DNA of 6,196 nucleotides. Origin: Chloroflexota bacterium (lineage in GTDB: Bacteria; Chloroflexota; Anaerolineae; Anaerolineales; JACQED01). Made by a program: the position numbers and the translations under genes. Below are positions 5,480 to 6,196 of the stretch, one piece after another; within the stretch, counting starts at the first letter, position 1; every line of letters begins with the position of its first letter. Below the pieces are notes generated by a model that searched no databases, had not been told where the DNA came from, and saw only the letters and a list, made by a program, of their open reading frames with translations. The DNA lies in NCBI GenBank assembly GCA_016200785.1, contig JACQED010000416.1, forward strand, positions 1 through 6,196. Reading direction: 5' to 3'.

Positions 5480-5985
5480 ACCCTTTACTCAGCGCTCTGC
5501 TCATCTTCGCCCTTCGTCTTTCGGACATGACGCTCGACACACTCCGGATGTTGTTCGTCATGCGCGGGCGCAAGTGGCTGGCCGGCGTCATCGGCTTCGC
5601 GCAGTCGGCGATATTCGTCGTGGCGATCACCACCGTTATCCGCAACGTCAACAACGTGTGGAACATCATCGGCTATGCCGGCGGTTTCGCCGCCGGGGTG
5701 ATGGTCGGCATGACCATCGAAGAGCGCATGGCGCTGGGCTTCAGTCACATGCGGATCATTTCCAGCACCAAGGGTCACGCGGTGAGCGACGCTCTGCGCC
5801 GCGCCGGCTACGCGGCCACGGTGATGACCGGAATGGGCAAAGATGGGACGGTCGCCATCGTCACCTGCACCGTGCGGCGCAAAGACGTTGCCGTGGTGCA
5901 GGCCCTCGTGCAGGAGGTCGATCCCAACGTATTTGTAACGGTGGACGAGGTGAGGCCGTTGGCGCGAGGGTATTTTAGATTCTAA
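5476..5985 (+). CDS. UPF0316 / DUF2179-type integral membrane protein
   Basis: This is a 169-residue protein of the uncharacterised UPF0316 family. The N-terminal part is membrane-embedded, with hydrophobic stretches at about 3-17, 34-54 and 61-80 and the family-like segments LRLSDMTLDTLRMLFVMRG (13-31) and YAGGFAAGVMVGMTIEER (67-84). The C-terminal part (about 90-160) is a soluble DUF2179-like domain with GHAVSDALRRAGYAATVMTG (100-119), GKDGTVAIVTCTVRRKD (121-137) and a final VDPNVFVTVDEVRP block (148-161). DUF2179 domains also end YitT-type membrane proteins, and a ligand-sensing role is often suspected but not shown. The ATG at 5476 overlaps the phosphorylase stop (ATGA), with GGAG 12 nt upstream, so translation is probably coupled. 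No functional link to glucan breakdown is evident from sequence. Confidence 0.9.
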   Translation: MNPLLSALLIFALRLSDMTLDTLRMLFVMRGRKWLAGVIGFAQSAIFVVAITTVIRNVNNVWNIIGYAGGFAAGVMVGMTIEERMALGFSHMRIISSTKGHAVSDALRRAGYAATVMTGMGKDGTVAIVTCTVRRKDVAVVQALVQEVDPNVFVTVDEVRPLARGYFRF

Positions 5986-5996
5986 ATCGCAGTTCC

Positions 5997-6026
5997 CGGT
6001 GACAGGTGTATAATCACTGCGGTGAC
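5997..6026 (+). promoter_or_regulatory. Candidate promoter (TATAAT) flanked by direct repeats, before the DUF4058 gene
   Basis: A perfect -10 TATAAT lies at 6009-6014, 32 nt before the ATG at 6047, but no TTGACA-like -35 sits 16-18 bp upstream. CGGTGAC occurs at 5997-6003 and again at 6020-6026, each exactly 5 bp from the TATAAT. CGCAGT (5988-5993) and ACTGCG (6016-6021) also form an inverted pair around it. A weak -35 combined with flanking repeats fits an activator- or repressor-controlled promoter, which is inference. Confidence 0.42.
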
Positions 6027-6046
6027 GCCCTGCGCAAGGTATTGAC

Positions 6047-6196
6047 ATGCCTGCCCCCCTTCCCGGAATGGACCCGTGGCTCGAACACCCGGCGCTGTGG
6101 CCGGACGTTCATCACGGTCTGATCAGCGCAATACGCGACAGGCTCGGCCCCATCCTCCGGCCACGCTACTACGTCGCCGTCGAGACCCGCACTTAC
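6047..6196 (+). CDS. DUF4058 family protein, N-terminal part only
   Basis: From the ATG at 6047 the frame stays open for 50 codons to the window end. The N-terminus, with LPGMDPWLEHPALWPDVHH (5-23) and LRPRYYVAVETRTY (37-50), matches the typical opening of DUF4058 proteins (PGMDPYLE...WPDVHH...L.PRY.V). These are uncharacterised proteins of roughly 250 residues found in Chloroflexota, Cyanobacteria and Planctomycetes, often in several copies per genome. AAGG (6036-6039), 7 nt before the ATG, is a fair ribosome site. No function is known to me. The gene is separated from the upstream membrane-protein gene by 61 nt with its own candidate promoter. Confidence 0.82.
   Translation, partial: MPAPLPGMDPWLEHPALWPDVHHGLISAIRDRLGPILRPRYYVAVETRTY

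Overview
The window is GC-rich bacterial DNA, most likely from the phylum Chloroflexota (an Anaerolineae-like lineage). This placement is inference, not proof. It rests on a surface lipoprotein with a long Thr/Pro/Ser-rich tail, on a DUF4058 protein, and on the style of the FtsK-like and GT35 proteins. Promoters look like ordinary sigma-70 sites, and genes are often joined by ATGA stop/start overlaps. No tRNA, rRNA, CRISPR array, transposase or integrase is visible.

Left part, minus strand (about 1-1683). A strong promoter at 1655-1683 fires leftward into a leader of about 210 nt. The leader holds a perfect 14-bp GC-rich stem, and further on a 10-nt segment complementary to the sequence just before the start codon. 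Three tightly coupled genes follow: a short FtsK/SpoIIIE-type DNA-pumping ATPase without membrane segments (426-1439), a two-helix membrane protein with a Pro-rich tail (49-429), and the first 17 codons of a gene starting with a CxxC motif (1-52). The first two could form a two-polypeptide, membrane-bound DNA translocase. This is the least ordinary part of the window.

Middle. Reading right from the same intergenic region is an M23 (LytM) peptidase lipoprotein with all active-site residues present (1715-2803). It converges on rpsT (2873-3145, minus), and one hairpin between them (2816-2850) can terminate both. rpsT starts with TTG behind a strong Shine-Dalgarno, and its near-consensus promoter (3168-3196) gives a very short leader.

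Right part, plus strand. An alpha-glucan phosphorylase (3254-5479) overlaps by 4 nt a UPF0316/DUF2179-type membrane protein (5476-5985). A 61-nt gap with a perfect TATAAT, flanked by direct repeats, precedes a DUF4058 gene that runs off the window end (6047-6196). The central and right genes look like ordinary chromosomal functions: envelope, ribosome and storage-glucan breakdown. The left operon looks more like accessory DNA.
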